A stretch of DNA of 64,000 nt from Burkholderia sp. WP9 (GCF_900104795.1 NZ_FNTG01000002.1:62001-126000), one strand, 5' to 3'; counted from the stretch's first letter, positions 44,004-53,611 are shown. Notes: generated by a model not told the origin, from the letters alone. Numbers and translations: made by a program.

Positions 44004-44014
44004 GCTATAGACGG
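44004..44014. repeat. GCTATAGACGG element, shell promoter copy
   Basis: Eleven bases with palindromic core CTATAG, found again in opposite orientation at 45848-45858 upstream of the rhodanese gene. Both sit in the two promoter regions of the encapsulin locus, which also encodes an XRE regulator between them. Confidence 0.4.
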
Positions 44015-44025
44015 CAAACGTTGAT

Positions 44026-44301
44026 CTACCTCACGGACGGCGGATCGACGAACGCAGAGCGCGCGAGCACGGCAATGCCCGAGGCTTCGGAAGACAGGGT
44101 GAGCAGGTGCTCGATCGGCACCTGGAATGCGCGGGCAAGCTTGTCGACCGTGACGATCGACGCGATGGCCGAGCCGCGTTCAACCTCGCCGACATACGAG
44201 CGGTTGAGTCCGGCGTATTCGGCGAGTTGCTCCTGAGACCAGCCGCGTGTCTCACGCAGACGCCGCACCGCGGCGCCGAACTCCCTGACGAGTCCGCTCA
44301 T
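44026..44301 (-). CDS. XRE-family helix-turn-helix regulator
   Basis: DNA-binding protein of 91 residues. The XRE fold is clear: LRETRGWSQEQLAEYAGLNRSYVGEVERGS, then TVDKLARAFQVPIEHLL. The C-terminal tail is short with no sensor domain. Its start overlaps the stop of the serine acetyltransferase gene by four bases, and the shell gene begins 107 bp later. It is therefore likely to regulate the encapsulin or cysteine genes around it. Confidence 0.88.
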   Translation of the reverse strand: MSGLVREFGAAVRRLRETRGWSQEQLAEYAGLNRSYVGEVERGSAIASIVTVDKLARAFQVPIEHLLTLSSEASGIAVLARSAFVDPPSVR

Positions 44302-45275
44302 CGTGCGGCTCCCGCCGCGACAGGAAGCGCGTCTGCAAGACCGCGCGGCGTGCGCTCGCCATTCGCGGCGGCGGCGGTGCCCTCGTTGCGCGACACGGCC
44401 TGCGTCACGTGCGAGCCCGGCGCGACATCCTGCGTGAGCCAGACATTGCCGCCGATCACCGAACCCCGGCCCAGTGTGACGCGGCCGAGAATGGTCGCGC
44501 CCGCGTAGATCACCACGTCGTCCTCGACGATCGGATGGCGCGCATGGCCCTTTTCCAGATGCCCTTGCGCATCGCGTGGAAAACGCTTCGCGCCCAGCGT
44601 GACGGCCTGATAGAGCCGCACGCGCTCGCCGATCACGGCTGTCTCGCCAATCACCACGCCCGTGCCGTGATCGATGAAAAACCCCGCGCCGATCTTGGCA
44701 CCAGGATGGATGTCGATGCCGGTTTGCGCATGCGCGAGTTCGGCGACAATGCGCGCCAGCAGCGGCAAACCCAGCCCATATAGCTCGTGCGCCAGCCGGT
44801 GATGGATCATCGCGAGCACGCCGGGGTAACACAGCAGCACTTCATCCACGCTACCGGCTGCGGGGTCCCCGTGAAACGCCGCCAGCACGTCGCTGTCGAG
44901 CAGGCTGCGAATCGCCGGCAAGCGCGCGGCAAACGCGCGCACCGCAATGCCCGCCTGAGCCTCGATCGTTGCGGCTGGCGGCGGATGATGCCGGCTGCGG
45001 TAATGCAGCTCCAGCCGCGCCTGGCTCAACAGCGCATGCAGCGCGGCATCGAGCGCGTGCCCGACATAGAAGTTTTCGCTTTCCTGACGCAGATCGAGCG
45101 GACCCAGGCGCATCGGAAACAGCACGCCCTTGAGCGTATCGATGATCTCCGCGAGCGCTTCGCGCCCCGGCAATTCGCGCCCGCCCGGTTCGAGCGAGCG
45201 TTTCTGCACTTCGCGCCATTGCTGGCGGACTGTCTGAAGCGCCTCGACAATCTCATCGACATCAAACACAGCCAC
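44298..45275 (-). CDS. Serine O-acetyltransferase (SrpH/EpsC-like)
   Basis: Makes O-acetylserine from serine and acetyl-CoA, the precursor of cysteine. 325 residues: an N-terminal helical domain, then a left-handed beta helix with GAKIGAGFFIDHGTGVVIGETAVIG containing the catalytic Asp-His pair, and GATILGRVTLGRGSVIGGNVWL. The length and sequence fit the EpsC/SrpH type, not the shorter E. coli CysE. The start is GTG at 45275, chosen for GGGGAG eight bases upstream. SrpH accompanies SrpI in cyanobacteria, so the pairing is meaningful. Confidence 0.9.
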   Translation of the reverse strand: MAVFDVDEIVEALQTVRQQWREVQKRSLEPGGRELPGREALAEIIDTLKGVLFPMRLGPLDLRQESENFYVGHALDAALHALLSQARLELHYRSRHHPPPAATIEAQAGIAVRAFAARLPAIRSLLDSDVLAAFHGDPAAGSVDEVLLCYPGVLAMIHHRLAHELYGLGLPLLARIVAELAHAQTGIDIHPGAKIGAGFFIDHGTGVVIGETAVIGERVRLYQAVTLGAKRFPRDAQGHLEKGHARHPIVEDDVVIYAGATILGRVTLGRGSVIGGNVWLTQDVAPGSHVTQAVSRNEGTAAAANGERTPRGLADALPVAAGAAR

Positions 45276-45317
45276 AGTGGTGACTCCCCTAAAGTGCAGC
45301 GTGAGCGATCAGGCTTT

Positions 45318-45785
45318 TCAGTCCTGAATCCACGGCAGCCCGTGAAAACGCCATCCATTGCTGGCGCCGCGCCGTTGCGCGTCGTCCAGCTCTCCCTCAA
45401 AACCTTCCAGTACATTGAAAACCTGCGTGAAGCCGGCCTTCGCGGCGGCTTCCGCGGCCAGCGCGGAACGGTTGCCGCTACGGCACAGCAGCAGCACGAC
45501 GGCATCTTTGCCCGTCTTCGCTTCCAGCTCACGCACAAAACGCGGATTGCGCGTCAGACTCGTACCGGTCGCCCACGCGACATGCAAACTGTCGGGCACG
45601 AGCCCGACAAATTTGCGTTCTTCGGTGGTGCGCACGTCCACCAAGACAGCGTTGCCGGCCTGCACGAGTGCCCATGCATCCTGCGGCGACACGCCACCGG
45701 CGTAGGACAGGCCGGCTTCGGCGGCGCGGGATCGAGCGGCTTCGAGCAGCGCGTGGGTGGGTCGTTCTACGAGTTCAAGCGTCAT
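45318..45785 (-). CDS. Rhodanese-domain sulfurtransferase
   Basis: Single-domain rhodanese of 155 residues. The active-site loop LLLCRSGNRS carries the persulfide-forming Cys; DVRTTEERKFVG and the C-terminal GFEGELD are family marks. It may pass sulfane sulfur from the desulfurase. GGAG precedes the ATG. It is the first gene of the minus-strand series rhodanese, serine acetyltransferase, XRE regulator, shell and cargo. Confidence 0.92.
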   Translation of the reverse strand: MTLELVERPTHALLEAARSRAAEAGLSYAGGVSPQDAWALVQAGNAVLVDVRTTEERKFVGLVPDSLHVAWATGTSLTRNPRFVRELEAKTGKDAVVLLLCRSGNRSALAAEAAAKAGFTQVFNVLEGFEGELDDAQRRGASNGWRFHGLPWIQD

Positions 45786-45847
45786 GACGTCTCCTTCGAT
45801 ATCGCGCGCATGCTTACGCGCCGGTTCAGGGCCAACGGTGAAAGCAA

Positions 45848-45858
45848 CCGTCTATAGC
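45848..45858. repeat. CCGTCTATAGC element, rhodanese promoter copy
   Basis: Reverse complement of 44004-44014 over all 11 bases. It lies 63 bp upstream of the rhodanese start. Confidence 0.4.
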
Positions 45859-45990
45859 CATCAGGAGACACTATGAAAGATCGAAGGCCGAAGCCGAACC
45901 AATTAATTGTGATTTCTAAAGAAGCATCGGTTTGGTCGCTCCCGCTCGGGATTGCCGATGCTCCGCGCCGGCCTGCTGTCCGCAGTCGCC

Positions 45991-46239
45991 TCAATCCGGC
46001 GGTATTTCCAGCGGCACGACGAACATGCCGGCGGTGTATTCCATATGGAAGTACCCGGAGCGTGCGTAGGTGGCGATGCGTTCGAGCCGCTCCTGCGATT
46101 GGGCACCGTCATTGGGAACAGGCCTTTCGCCGGCCGATTGATCAAACGTAATCGGCGCGCGCCTTGCGAACTGCTTTTTCAGGGCGCGAATGGGATGTCG
46201 AAGTCCGACCTGGAAAAATGTCGCTGAAAGCGTGGCCAT
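45991..46239 (-). CDS. Small conserved-looking hypothetical protein, 82 residues
   Basis: A basic N-terminal half (MATLSATFFQVGLRHPIRALKK) and a C-terminal half with RIATYARSGYFHMEYTAGMF and a VPLEIPP end. No family recognised. GGAGG four bases before the ATG at 46239 supports this start over the longer frame to 46461. It is divergent from the VOC-family gene. Confidence 0.6.
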   Translation of the reverse strand: MATLSATFFQVGLRHPIRALKKQFARRAPITFDQSAGERPVPNDGAQSQERLERIATYARSGYFHMEYTAGMFVVPLEIPPD

Positions 46240-46544
46240 ACGGCCTCCGTCGATTCGTTGCCATACGAACGAATCTAACGGCCAGCAAAACGAAGCGCAA
46301 ACAAGGTTTTGTGGATTGGTTTTCGTGGAACGTATCAAACGCAAATGACGCCGGGCGTGCGGATGACGGAATAAGGTTGCGAGAAAAAATCGGTTCAGTC
46401 GCCCGGTGCGCGCGGATAAAGTGGCTCGGCAATGCTTGGCGCGACTATCCACGCACCGCACTATGCAATCGACAATCCGTTGCTAGTGTTTTTGCCCACG
46501 GCTTCGCATACTCATCGGTCACCCTCCTGAGGAGTCAAGCCGGC
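46240..46544. other. Intergenic region between divergent genes
   Basis: 305 bp between the small hypothetical gene and the VOC-family gene. It should contain both promoters; none is convincing by eye. Confidence 0.35.
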
Positions 46545-47357
46545 ATGTCCCTTTCACTCGACCACGTCGTGATCCGCGTGCAGGATCTCGAACAGACCAT
46601 CGCTCATTTCAGCGCACTCGGCTTTACGGTGCAGCGCGGCGGCACGCACGCCGACGGCGCCACTCACAACGCGCTGATCGGTTTCGCGGACGGCAGCTAT
46701 TTCGAACTGATCGCCTTTCTGCGGGACGCACCGGAACATCGCTGGTGGGACGCCGGTAATCGGGTCGGCGACGGCTTCGTCGATTTCGCGCTCCTGCCGC
46801 AGTCGGTCGCGGCAACGATCGATGCCGCTCACGGGCGCGGCCTGCTCTACGACGGCCCGATTGCCGGCGGACGCGTGCGCCCTGACGGCGAGCGGCTCGA
46901 ATGGCAGATCGGCAAGCCGCGCAGCGCCGACCTGCCCTTTCTGTGCGGGGATTTGACACCGCGCCGCTTACGCGTCGCCGAAGGTGACGTGCGCCATCAC
47001 CCCAACGGCGCGCGCGGCGTGGCGAACATCACGCTTGCCGTGCACGATCTGGATGCCAGCCTCGCGCGGTATCGTGCGCTGCTCGGTGAATTCAGCGTGC
47101 AGCGCGCGCCTTTGCCAGGGTACGGTATCCGGTTCGCGATCCTGCCGCTCGGCACGACGACGTTGACGCTCGTCAGCCCGTCACGCCCGCGTCACGAACC
47201 CGTTGAAGGTCTGGCATCCGACATTCGGGATTATCTGGCCACACGCGGCGAAGGCGTCTTCGCCGTTGCATTGGAAACGCATGCAGGTGGCTCGCCGCGT
47301 GAATTCGCGCGCGAACTCACACACGGTGCCACCCTCGAACTCGTGGCGGGTTCCTGA
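46545..47357 (+). CDS. VOC-family (glyoxalase-like) protein
   Basis: Metal-dependent vicinal-oxygen-chelate fold protein of 270 residues with two beta-alpha-beta-beta-beta units. The first begins LDHVVIRVQDLEQTIAHFSALGF and the second begins around VANITLAVHDLDASLARYRALLGEF. The layout matches the glyoxalase-like domain family, whose substrates vary widely. GAGGAG precedes the ATG at 46545. It may process a downstream product of organosulfur breakdown, but this is only context. Monocistronic and convergent with the ABC genes. Confidence 0.85.
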   Translation: MSLSLDHVVIRVQDLEQTIAHFSALGFTVQRGGTHADGATHNALIGFADGSYFELIAFLRDAPEHRWWDAGNRVGDGFVDFALLPQSVAATIDAAHGRGLLYDGPIAGGRVRPDGERLEWQIGKPRSADLPFLCGDLTPRRLRVAEGDVRHHPNGARGVANITLAVHDLDASLARYRALLGEFSVQRAPLPGYGIRFAILPLGTTTLTLVSPSRPRHEPVEGLASDIRDYLATRGEGVFAVALETHAGGSPREFARELTHGATLELVAGS

Positions 47358-47529
47358 TCCCCGAATGTCGGAGAGTCGGCCGTCAACTGACCGCCGACTG
47401 ATCGCCGACGGCCTGCCGCTCCGGCCGCCCGCTATGTTCATCGCGCCCACCGGCCACCGTCGCGCCGCAAAGGACAACGGACGCTACGGCAACGACCCGC
47501 GCCGTGCCGCGAACGCTATAGCCTCCCGT

Positions 47530-48330
47530 TCACGATGCCGTTTCCGCCGCAAGCGACCCGCCAAGATAAGCATCGCGAATCCGCTGATCACCGAGCAGTT
47601 CGCTTGCGGTGCCGGACAACACCACTCGGCCGGTCTGCAACACATAGCCGCGATGCGCGATCTGCAAGGCAAGGCTCGCATTCTGTTCGACCATGAAGAA
47701 CGTAATGCCCTGCCGGTTGATGGTCTGGATCAGCTCCAGCACCTTGTCGACATAGAGCGGCGACAGCCCCATGGTCGGCTCGTCCATGCAGACGAGCGCC
47801 GGGCGGCTCATCAGTGCGCGCGCCATGGCCAGCATCTGCTGCTCACCGCCCGAGAGCGTGCCGGCGCGTTGCGTCAGGCGCTCTTTCACGCGGGGGAACA
47901 GGTCGAGCATGCGTTCATAGTCCGCGGCGATACCGGCGCGGTCGTTGCGCGTGAAGGCGCCCATCAGCAGGTTCTCGCGCACTGTCATGTCGCCGAACAG
48001 GCGGCGCGCTTCCGGCACGGAAGCGATCCCGCGCCGCACGATCTGCGAGGTTGGCAGGCCGTTCAACGGCTTGCCGTCGAAGTTGATCGTACCGTTTCGC
48101 GGTTTGTGCAGGCCGAGGATCACTTTCATCGCCGTCGATTTGCCGCTTGCGTTGCCCCCCAGCAGGCTCACGATCTCGCCGCGCCCAATGCTGAGATTCA
48201 GGCCGAAGTGCACCTGAATCTGCCCATAGAACGTGTCGATCTGGTCGAGTGTCAGCAACGGCTCTGTCATGGCTTGTTCAGTTGTGGGTAAATCATTCGA
48301 TGACACGAGATGCAGGCTGGAGCTCGTCAT
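47530..48330 (-). CDS. livF: Branched-chain-type ABC transporter ATPase (LivF)
   Basis: Cytosolic ATPase. Walker A GGNASGKST, signature LSGGEQQM, Walker B ALVCMDEPTMGL and the H loop are present. The Asn-Ala replacing the usual NGAGK is mild. The frame starts at 48330 overlapping the LivG stop (ATGA), giving 266 residues. An internal ATG at 48270 would give the usual LivF length (about 246), so the first 20 residues may not be translated. It is the last gene of a LivHM-G-F operon. Confidence 0.9.
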   Translation of the reverse strand: MTSSSLHLVSSNDLPTTEQAMTEPLLTLDQIDTFYGQIQVHFGLNLSIGRGEIVSLLGGNASGKSTAMKVILGLHKPRNGTINFDGKPLNGLPTSQIVRRGIASVPEARRLFGDMTVRENLLMGAFTRNDRAGIAADYERMLDLFPRVKERLTQRAGTLSGGEQQMLAMARALMSRPALVCMDEPTMGLSPLYVDKVLELIQTINRQGITFFMVEQNASLALQIAHRGYVLQTGRVVLSGTASELLGDQRIRDAYLGGSLAAETAS

Positions 48331-49211
48331 GCGGCGGCCGTTTCGTTGCGGCCGGCCTGCACGCCAACTTGACGATGCCCAAGGTAGGCTTCGATCACCG
48401 CGGGATCGTTGCGCACCTCGTCCGGCAGACCGGACGCGATCTTGCGGCCGTCGTCGAGTACGAACACGCGGTCGGAGAGACGCATCACCAGGTCGAGCTT
48501 GTGTTCGATCAGCAGGATCGTGAGTCCGTCGCGTTTCAGTTCGAGAATCAGTTCGAGCATTTCCGCGGTCTCGGACTCGTTCATGCCGGCAGTCGGCTCG
48601 TCGAGCAAGAGAATGCGCGGACGCAGCGCCAGCGCGCGCGCAATCTCGACACGCCGGCGGTTCGCGTAGGACAGGCTGTGCGCCGGCTCGTCGATGCGAG
48701 GCGCGAGGCGTGTGCCGAAGCGCGCAAGCAGCGCCTTCACTTCGTCGCGCAATTCGGCTTCCTCGCGGCGCAGCGCCGCGGGCCCGACCAGCGCACGCAG
48801 CACTTCGGCGAACGCTCCAACAACGGGCCAGCCGCGCCGCGTCATCGCAAGACGCGCGTGCGCGCCGATCAGCACATTGTCCAGCACGCTCAGGTTGCCG
48901 AACACCCGCCCATGCTGGAACGTCCGGGCGACGCCGCGCGCGGCGAGCTGTTCCGGCGCCATGCCGGTCACGTCTTCGCTGCCGAAGCGCACCGAGCCGG
49001 AGTCGGGCGTATCGATTCCGGTCAGCAGATTGAACAGCGTGGATTTACCCGCGCCGTTCGGTCCGATCACGCTCACGCATTCGCCGCGCGCAACCGACAG
49101 GTTGACCTCGTCGACGGCGACGAGGCCGCCGAAGCGCCGCGTCACGCGCCGCACGTCGAACAGAATGTCCGCACCACCACTGGAAGAAGTTGTCATGGTC
49201 GTCCCCGTCAT
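48327..49211 (-). CDS. livG: Branched-chain-type ABC transporter ATPase (LivG)
   Basis: Cytosolic ATPase of 294 residues. Walker A is GPNGAGKST, the signature region reads [15 protein letters not shown] in place of the common LSYGQQR form, and Walker B is [12 protein letters not shown]. The LivG-type insertion after [20 protein letters not shown] is present. The ATG at 49211 overlaps the LivHM stop by four bases. It pairs with LivF on the fused permease. Confidence 0.92.
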   Translation of the reverse strand: MTGTTMTTSSSGGADILFDVRRVTRRFGGLVAVDEVNLSVARGECVSVIGPNGAGKSTLFNLLTGIDTPDSGSVRFGSEDVTGMAPEQLAARGVARTFQHGRVFGNLSVLDNVLIGAHARLAMTRRGWPVVGAFAEVLRALVGPAALRREEAELRDEVKALLARFGTRLAPRIDEPAHSLSYANRRRVEIARALALRPRILLLDEPTAGMNESETAEMLELILELKRDGLTILLIEHKLDLVMRLSDRVFVLDDGRKIASGLPDEVRNDPAVIEAYLGHRQVGVQAGRNETAAA

Positions 49212-51031
49212 ACCGCGCCGAACAGGCCCTGCGGCCTGAAACGCACCAGCAGAAGCAGAATCACGCCGTAGATCAGCATCCGGTAATCGGCGGCGAAGCG
49301 GAAGAGTTCGGGCAGGCTGATGAGTGCGATCGCCCCCGCCACCGCGCCAACCACGCTGCCCAGGCCGCCGAGGATCACCATGGTCAGCGCAAGGATCGAC
49401 ACTTGCGAGTCGAAGGTCTGATAGTTGATGTAGCTGTACAGATGCGCCGCAATGCCGCCGCCGATGCCGGCCGCCAATCCACCGCACGCGAATGCGATGG
49501 CCTTGTAGCGGTTGGGCCGCACGCCATACGCGCGCGCCGCGACGTCGTCCTCGCGGATCGCGCGCCAGGTGCGGCCCAGATGCGAGCGCAGCAGCCGTAC
49601 TTGCAGCAGCGCAAGCAGCACGAGTACCGCAAGCGTGAACCAGTAAACCGCACGCACGCCCGTCAACTGCCAGCCGAACAGCGACAACGGCGGAATGCCG
49701 GTAATGCCGACCGGCCCGCGCGTCAGGCTATCCCAGTTCAGCACCACCAGTCCGATGATCTCGCCGATGCCGAGCGTGGCAATCGACACGTAATGTCCGC
49801 GCAGCCTGAAAGACGGATACACCAGCAGCGTGCCGATAGCCGCGGTGATGAGGCCGGCGAGCGGAATCGTCACGGCGGGCGACCAGCCCAGATTCACCGA
49901 GAGCAGCGCAGACGCATAAGCGCCGATCAGCAGCAGTGCCGCGTGGCCCAGCGAAATCTGCCCGACGGTCCCCGCGACGAGTGTCAGGCTGAGCGCGAGC
50001 AGGCCATAGATCCAGCCGTTGGTCAGCGTCTGAAGCACATAGGCCGACGGGGTCGCGAACGGCAGCACGAAGGCGAGCGCCACCACCGCGACGATCACGC
50101 GGCGCGGAATCCTGACCGCCTTGCGGTTCGACAGGAACGTGCCCGTGAGCGGCTCGGGCGGCAGCCGGCGGCTCGAACTGAAGAGCCCGTTGGGCCGCCA
50201 TACTAGAAAGGCCAGCAGCAGCACGAACGCGAACAGGTCGCGATAGCTCGTGCCAAACAACGCGACGCCATAGCTCTCCACGAGCCCCAGCAGCAGGCTG
50301 CCGGCGATTGCGCCCGGCACGTTGCCCAGCCCGCCGATCAGCAGTGCGACGACGCCTTTCAGCGTAGCCTGAAAGCCCATCGCCGGATCGATGCTGTTGT
50401 AGTACATGCCGACCAGCAAACCGCTCAGGCCGCCGAGCCCGCAAGCAATCGCGAACACCGCCTGATTCACGGCATTCACGTTCACGCCCATCTGCTGCGC
50501 GGCGTCGCGATCCTGCGCGGTGGCGCGCACAGCCCAGCCGAGCCGCGTGAAGCGCAGGAACACGTAGAGCACGGCCGCGGCGCCGATGCCGATCGCCGCG
50601 ATCAGCAGATCGAGCGAACCGAGCGTCGCCCCGCCGAGCGAGAGCGTCCAATCCGGCAACGGGCTCGGCACCGGACGCGGATCCGGGCCGAAGACGATTT
50701 GCGCGAGCTGGTCGAGCACGAAACTGATGCCGATCGTGGCCAGCAGCGGCGCGATACGCGCGGCGCCCTGCAACGGCCGCAAGCCGATCCGTTCGATAAG
50801 GATGCCGAGCAGCGCGCAACCCGCGATGGTCGCGACGAGCGCGACCGGGAGCGGCAAGCCGAGCCGCGTCAGGCACAGCCAGCCGATGAAGCCGCCGACC
50901 ATGTACACGGAACCATGCGCGAAATTGATCAGATGCGAGACGCCGAAGATCAGCGCGAGGCCGACCGCCAGCAGCGCATAGATATTGCCGACGATCAATC
51001 CGTTGATCGTGTAGTCGAACCAGGCCGTCAT
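49208..51031 (-). CDS. Fused LivH-LivM branched-chain-type ABC permease
   Basis: One polypeptide of 607 residues combining both permeases. Residues about 1-300 are LivH-like ([33 protein letters not shown]). Residues about 315-607 are LivM-like ([38 protein letters not shown]-like [13 protein letters not shown]). A hydrophilic linker with basic residues joins them. Fusions of this pair occur in some proteobacteria. The binding protein 40 bp upstream is probably its partner. An organosulfur substrate is inferred from context. Confidence 0.92.
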   Translation of the reverse strand: MTAWFDYTINGLIVGNIYALLAVGLALIFGVSHLINFAHGSVYMVGGFIGWLCLTRLGLPLPVALVATIAGCALLGILIERIGLRPLQGAARIAPLLATIGISFVLDQLAQIVFGPDPRPVPSPLPDWTLSLGGATLGSLDLLIAAIGIGAAAVLYVFLRFTRLGWAVRATAQDRDAAQQMGVNVNAVNQAVFAIACGLGGLSGLLVGMYYNSIDPAMGFQATLKGVVALLIGGLGNVPGAIAGSLLLGLVESYGVALFGTSYRDLFAFVLLLAFLVWRPNGLFSSSRRLPPEPLTGTFLSNRKAVRIPRRVIVAVVALAFVLPFATPSAYVLQTLTNGWIYGLLALSLTLVAGTVGQISLGHAALLLIGAYASALLSVNLGWSPAVTIPLAGLITAAIGTLLVYPSFRLRGHYVSIATLGIGEIIGLVVLNWDSLTRGPVGITGIPPLSLFGWQLTGVRAVYWFTLAVLVLLALLQVRLLRSHLGRTWRAIREDDVAARAYGVRPNRYKAIAFACGGLAAGIGGGIAAHLYSYINYQTFDSQVSILALTMVILGGLGSVVGAVAGAIALISLPELFRFAADYRMLIYGVILLLLVRFRPQGLFGAV

Positions 51032-51071
51032 AGCGTGTCAGTCCCGTAGCCCGCATTGATGGTGCTTTCGA

Positions 51072-52250
51072 TCATTGCGCGCGCACGGCGCTCACGCCGT
51101 CCCACAACGCGAATTTACCGTCCTTGACGACCAGATCCAGGTTCTTTGCACCGGCCACGCGGCGCGTTTGCGGATCGAATTTGAACTTGCCGAAAATCAC
51201 GCTCGGCACGTCGTTGATCTTCGCGAATCCGTCGTGCACGGCCGTGCGGTCGGCGCCATAGCGGCGGATTACCTCGCTCGCCAGAATCATCGCGTCGTAG
51301 GCGCGCGCGGCGAACGTGTCCGGCTCGGCGTTATATCTGGCGCGGTAACGCTGTACGAAGCTCTGCACTTCCGGGCGCGGGTCGCCGGGGAAAAAGTTCG
51401 ATTCGGTGTAGACGCCGTTCACCGCGGGTCCGCCCAGGTCGAGAAATTTGGGCGAATACACCGAGCCGACAGCCGCGATCGGTGTATGCACGCCTGCTGC
51501 TCGCGCCTGGCGAACGATCTGCGCACCGTCTGAATAGTACGAAATCAGGACGATCGAATCCGGCTCCGCGCTGCGCACGCGCGTGAGCGTCGCGCGAAAG
51601 TCTTTCTCGTTCGGCTGATAGGCCTCGGCCGCGACGACCTCCGCGCCGTTCGACGTGACGGCTTTCGCGAAGATGTCCTTGCTGGTGCGGCCCCAGTCGG
51701 TGTTCAGATACAGCACGGCGATCTTTTTAAAGCCGAGCCCTTTGGTGACGTAGCGTGCAAGCATCGGCTGTTCCTCCGCCTGGCTGATCGCCGTGCTCCA
51801 CATATAGTCGCCGCCCTTGGTGAAGTCCGGGTGCGAGTTGGTGAAGCCGAACTGCACGAGGCCAGCGCGCTGGTAAACCGGCGACGCGGCCATCGACGCT
51901 CCGCTCGACAGATCACCCAGTTCGAGGAGGATGCGTTTGTCGTCGACGAATTTCTGCGCGATCGCGACAGCCTGGCGCGGATCGCTGCGGCTGTCCTCGA
52001 AGTCGTAACTGAGCGGATGACCATTAATGCCGCCATTGCCGTTGATCTGCTCGAGCGCGAGATCGAAGCCGCGCTTCCACTGCTCGCCGTATTGCGCGTC
52101 CTGTCCGCTCAGCGGTCCGGTCACGCCGACCCAGTAGGGATCCGCCGCGTGTGCAGCAGGCATTGCGCCGCCCAAAGCAATAGTCAGTGCGCCAGCCAGT
52201 TGAAGCAGCGTGCGGGCTGCACCGCGCTTGTTGTTCCACAGAATCGACAT
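51072..52250 (-). CDS. LivK-type ABC transporter binding protein
   Basis: Periplasmic type I binding protein of 392 residues with a signal peptide (about 1-34). GVTGPLSGQDAQYGEQWKRGFDLALEQINGNGGINGHPL opens the mature part, and SYYSDGAQIVRQARAAG lies in the second lobe. It is closely similar along its length to the binding protein at 56385, including the NSHPDFTKGGD and DTWG-like NTDWGRTSKD segments. It heads the operon for the fused permease and two ATPases. A repeated sulfur-type element lies about 100 bp upstream. Confidence 0.9.
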   Translation of the reverse strand: MSILWNNKRGAARTLLQLAGALTIALGGAMPAAHAADPYWVGVTGPLSGQDAQYGEQWKRGFDLALEQINGNGGINGHPLSYDFEDSRSDPRQAVAIAQKFVDDKRILLELGDLSSGASMAASPVYQRAGLVQFGFTNSHPDFTKGGDYMWSTAISQAEEQPMLARYVTKGLGFKKIAVLYLNTDWGRTSKDIFAKAVTSNGAEVVAAEAYQPNEKDFRATLTRVRSAEPDSIVLISYYSDGAQIVRQARAAGVHTPIAAVGSVYSPKFLDLGGPAVNGVYTESNFFPGDPRPEVQSFVQRYRARYNAEPDTFAARAYDAMILASEVIRRYGADRTAVHDGFAKINDVPSVIFGKFKFDPQTRRVAGAKNLDLVVKDGKFALWDGVSAVRAQ

Positions 52251-52327
52251 GCTTTTCTCACGCTATGTAATTGAGTGAGACGATGTAACCATGTCGCCTG
52301 GAAGCCGGCCAACGAAGATAACGGTCA

Positions 52328-52373
52328 AAGCTTATTCCCGTGAGTCCGCCAAGCTTATGAGTGTGAGCGATTA
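52328..52373 (-). promoter_or_regulatory. Regulatory element with duplicated AAGCTTAT and TAATCGC-N5-CTCATAAGCTT
   Basis: AAGCTTAT occurs at 52328-52335 and again at 52351-52358, 23 bp apart. The second copy extends to the 23-base element shared with the encapsulin shell promoter (43953-43975). It lies about 100 bp upstream of the binding-protein start, in the 338-bp gap before the divergent LysR gene. A third element, TTTATTATAAGAAT, is at 52524-52537. Confidence 0.5.
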
Positions 52374-52588
52374 CGCCGTGCGCCGAGCTTCTGCGCTGCT
52401 GCGGCCAATACAAAAAAGCCCTTGTTTCATGGCACTTTTCGCACTTTCAGCGGGAGGCTGATTGGCTCACGGCAGTTGCGCGCGTGCCGGAGGACCGCAA
52501 CTTTCGTCAATTGCATAGCCGAATTTATTATAAGAATCGAGCATGAAACGGCCTCTAGAATGCACCCATCACATGGATGAGGCATCGC

Positions 52589-53611
52589 ATGGAGTTGCAT
52601 CAACTCGAAGCGTTCTCAGCAGTCATGTCGGCGGGCAGCATAACCGGCGCGGCTCGCCTGCTGCGCCGCTCGCAGCCGGGCGTGACGAGAACGATCCAGG
52701 ATCTCGAACAGGAGATCGGCTATGCACTGTTCGACCGGAAAGGGCCACGCGTCACGCCGACGAGTCGCGCATTTCAGCTTTATGACGAAGTGGAGCGTTC
52801 GCTGATCGGCCTCGATGCGATCCGAGCCAGTGCGCGCGCCATCGGCCGCGACGAACCCATGCCGCTGCGCGTCGTGGCAACGCCCGCGCTCGCCGCGGCG
52901 CTGGCGCCGCGCGCGCTCGCGAAGCTGAACCAGGCGGCCGCGCAAGCAGGCACACGCGGCAACACGCAACTGCGCAGCGCGTCCGCCGAGCAGGTCGTGC
53001 AGGCGTTGCTCTCGCGTGCCGCCGATGTCGGCATCGCCACGCTTCCACTCGATCATGCGGCCCTCGATGTGCACTACATCATCGAAGCACCGTGTGTTGC
53101 CGTGCTGCATCGCGACGACCCGCTGGCGCAAACCGCCGTGTTGCCGCTCGCGCGTCTCGCCGGACAGCCGGTCTCGACGCTGGCGAACCGCTACCGGCTG
53201 CGCAACAGGATCGATCGCGCGTTCGATCAGGCCGGCATTGCGCTCCTCGCCGCGCTGGAAACCAACGCGTCGCTCAACGCGATGATGGCGGCGCAGGAGA
53301 AGCTCGGCGTCGCCATTGTCGATCCGGTGACGGCGTTCGGGCTGCGCCTCGCCGATGTCGAAGTGCGGCCTCTCGACGTGCCGATCCCGTTTCTGTATGG
53401 CGTTGTCACGCTGTCGGGCCGACCGCGCACTCCCGCAATGGACGCGATGATCGACGCCCTCGCTGAAGTCTCACACGCTCTGCTGCCCGGCGCGGTGCGC
53501 CACGCGGCGTCGCAGCATGGCGCACTGGTCGCTCACGATCGCATGGATAGCGCGGACAACGCTGGCGATTCCGATTCCTCCTCTCATCGCGACACCGGAG
53601 TTCCGGCATGA
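52589..53611 (+). CDS. LysR-family transcriptional regulator
   Basis: Regulator of 340 residues. The N-terminal helix-turn-helix reads MELHQLEAFSAVMSAGSITGAARLL then QPGVTRTIQDLEQEIG; the rest is a ligand-binding domain of the CysB/OccR fold. GAGG lies before the ATG at 52589. It is divergent from the LivK-type operon and overlaps the flavoprotein gene by four bases, so it probably controls both. It is a candidate reader of local sulfur elements. Confidence 0.9.
   Translation: MELHQLEAFSAVMSAGSITGAARLLRRSQPGVTRTIQDLEQEIGYALFDRKGPRVTPTSRAFQLYDEVERSLIGLDAIRASARAIGRDEPMPLRVVATPALAAALAPRALAKLNQAAAQAGTRGNTQLRSASAEQVVQALLSRAADVGIATLPLDHAALDVHYIIEAPCVAVLHRDDPLAQTAVLPLARLAGQPVSTLANRYRLRNRIDRAFDQAGIALLAALETNASLNAMMAAQEKLGVAIVDPVTAFGLRLADVEVRPLDVPIPFLYGVVTLSGRPRTPAMDAMIDALAEVSHALLPGAVRHAASQHGALVAHDRMDSADNAGDSDSSSHRDTGVPA

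Noticed and set aside
47378..47413. Inverted repeat GGCCGTC/GACGGCC between convergent genes
   Set aside because: Seven-base arms with a 22-base loop and no T tract in GC-rich DNA; too weak to call a terminator.
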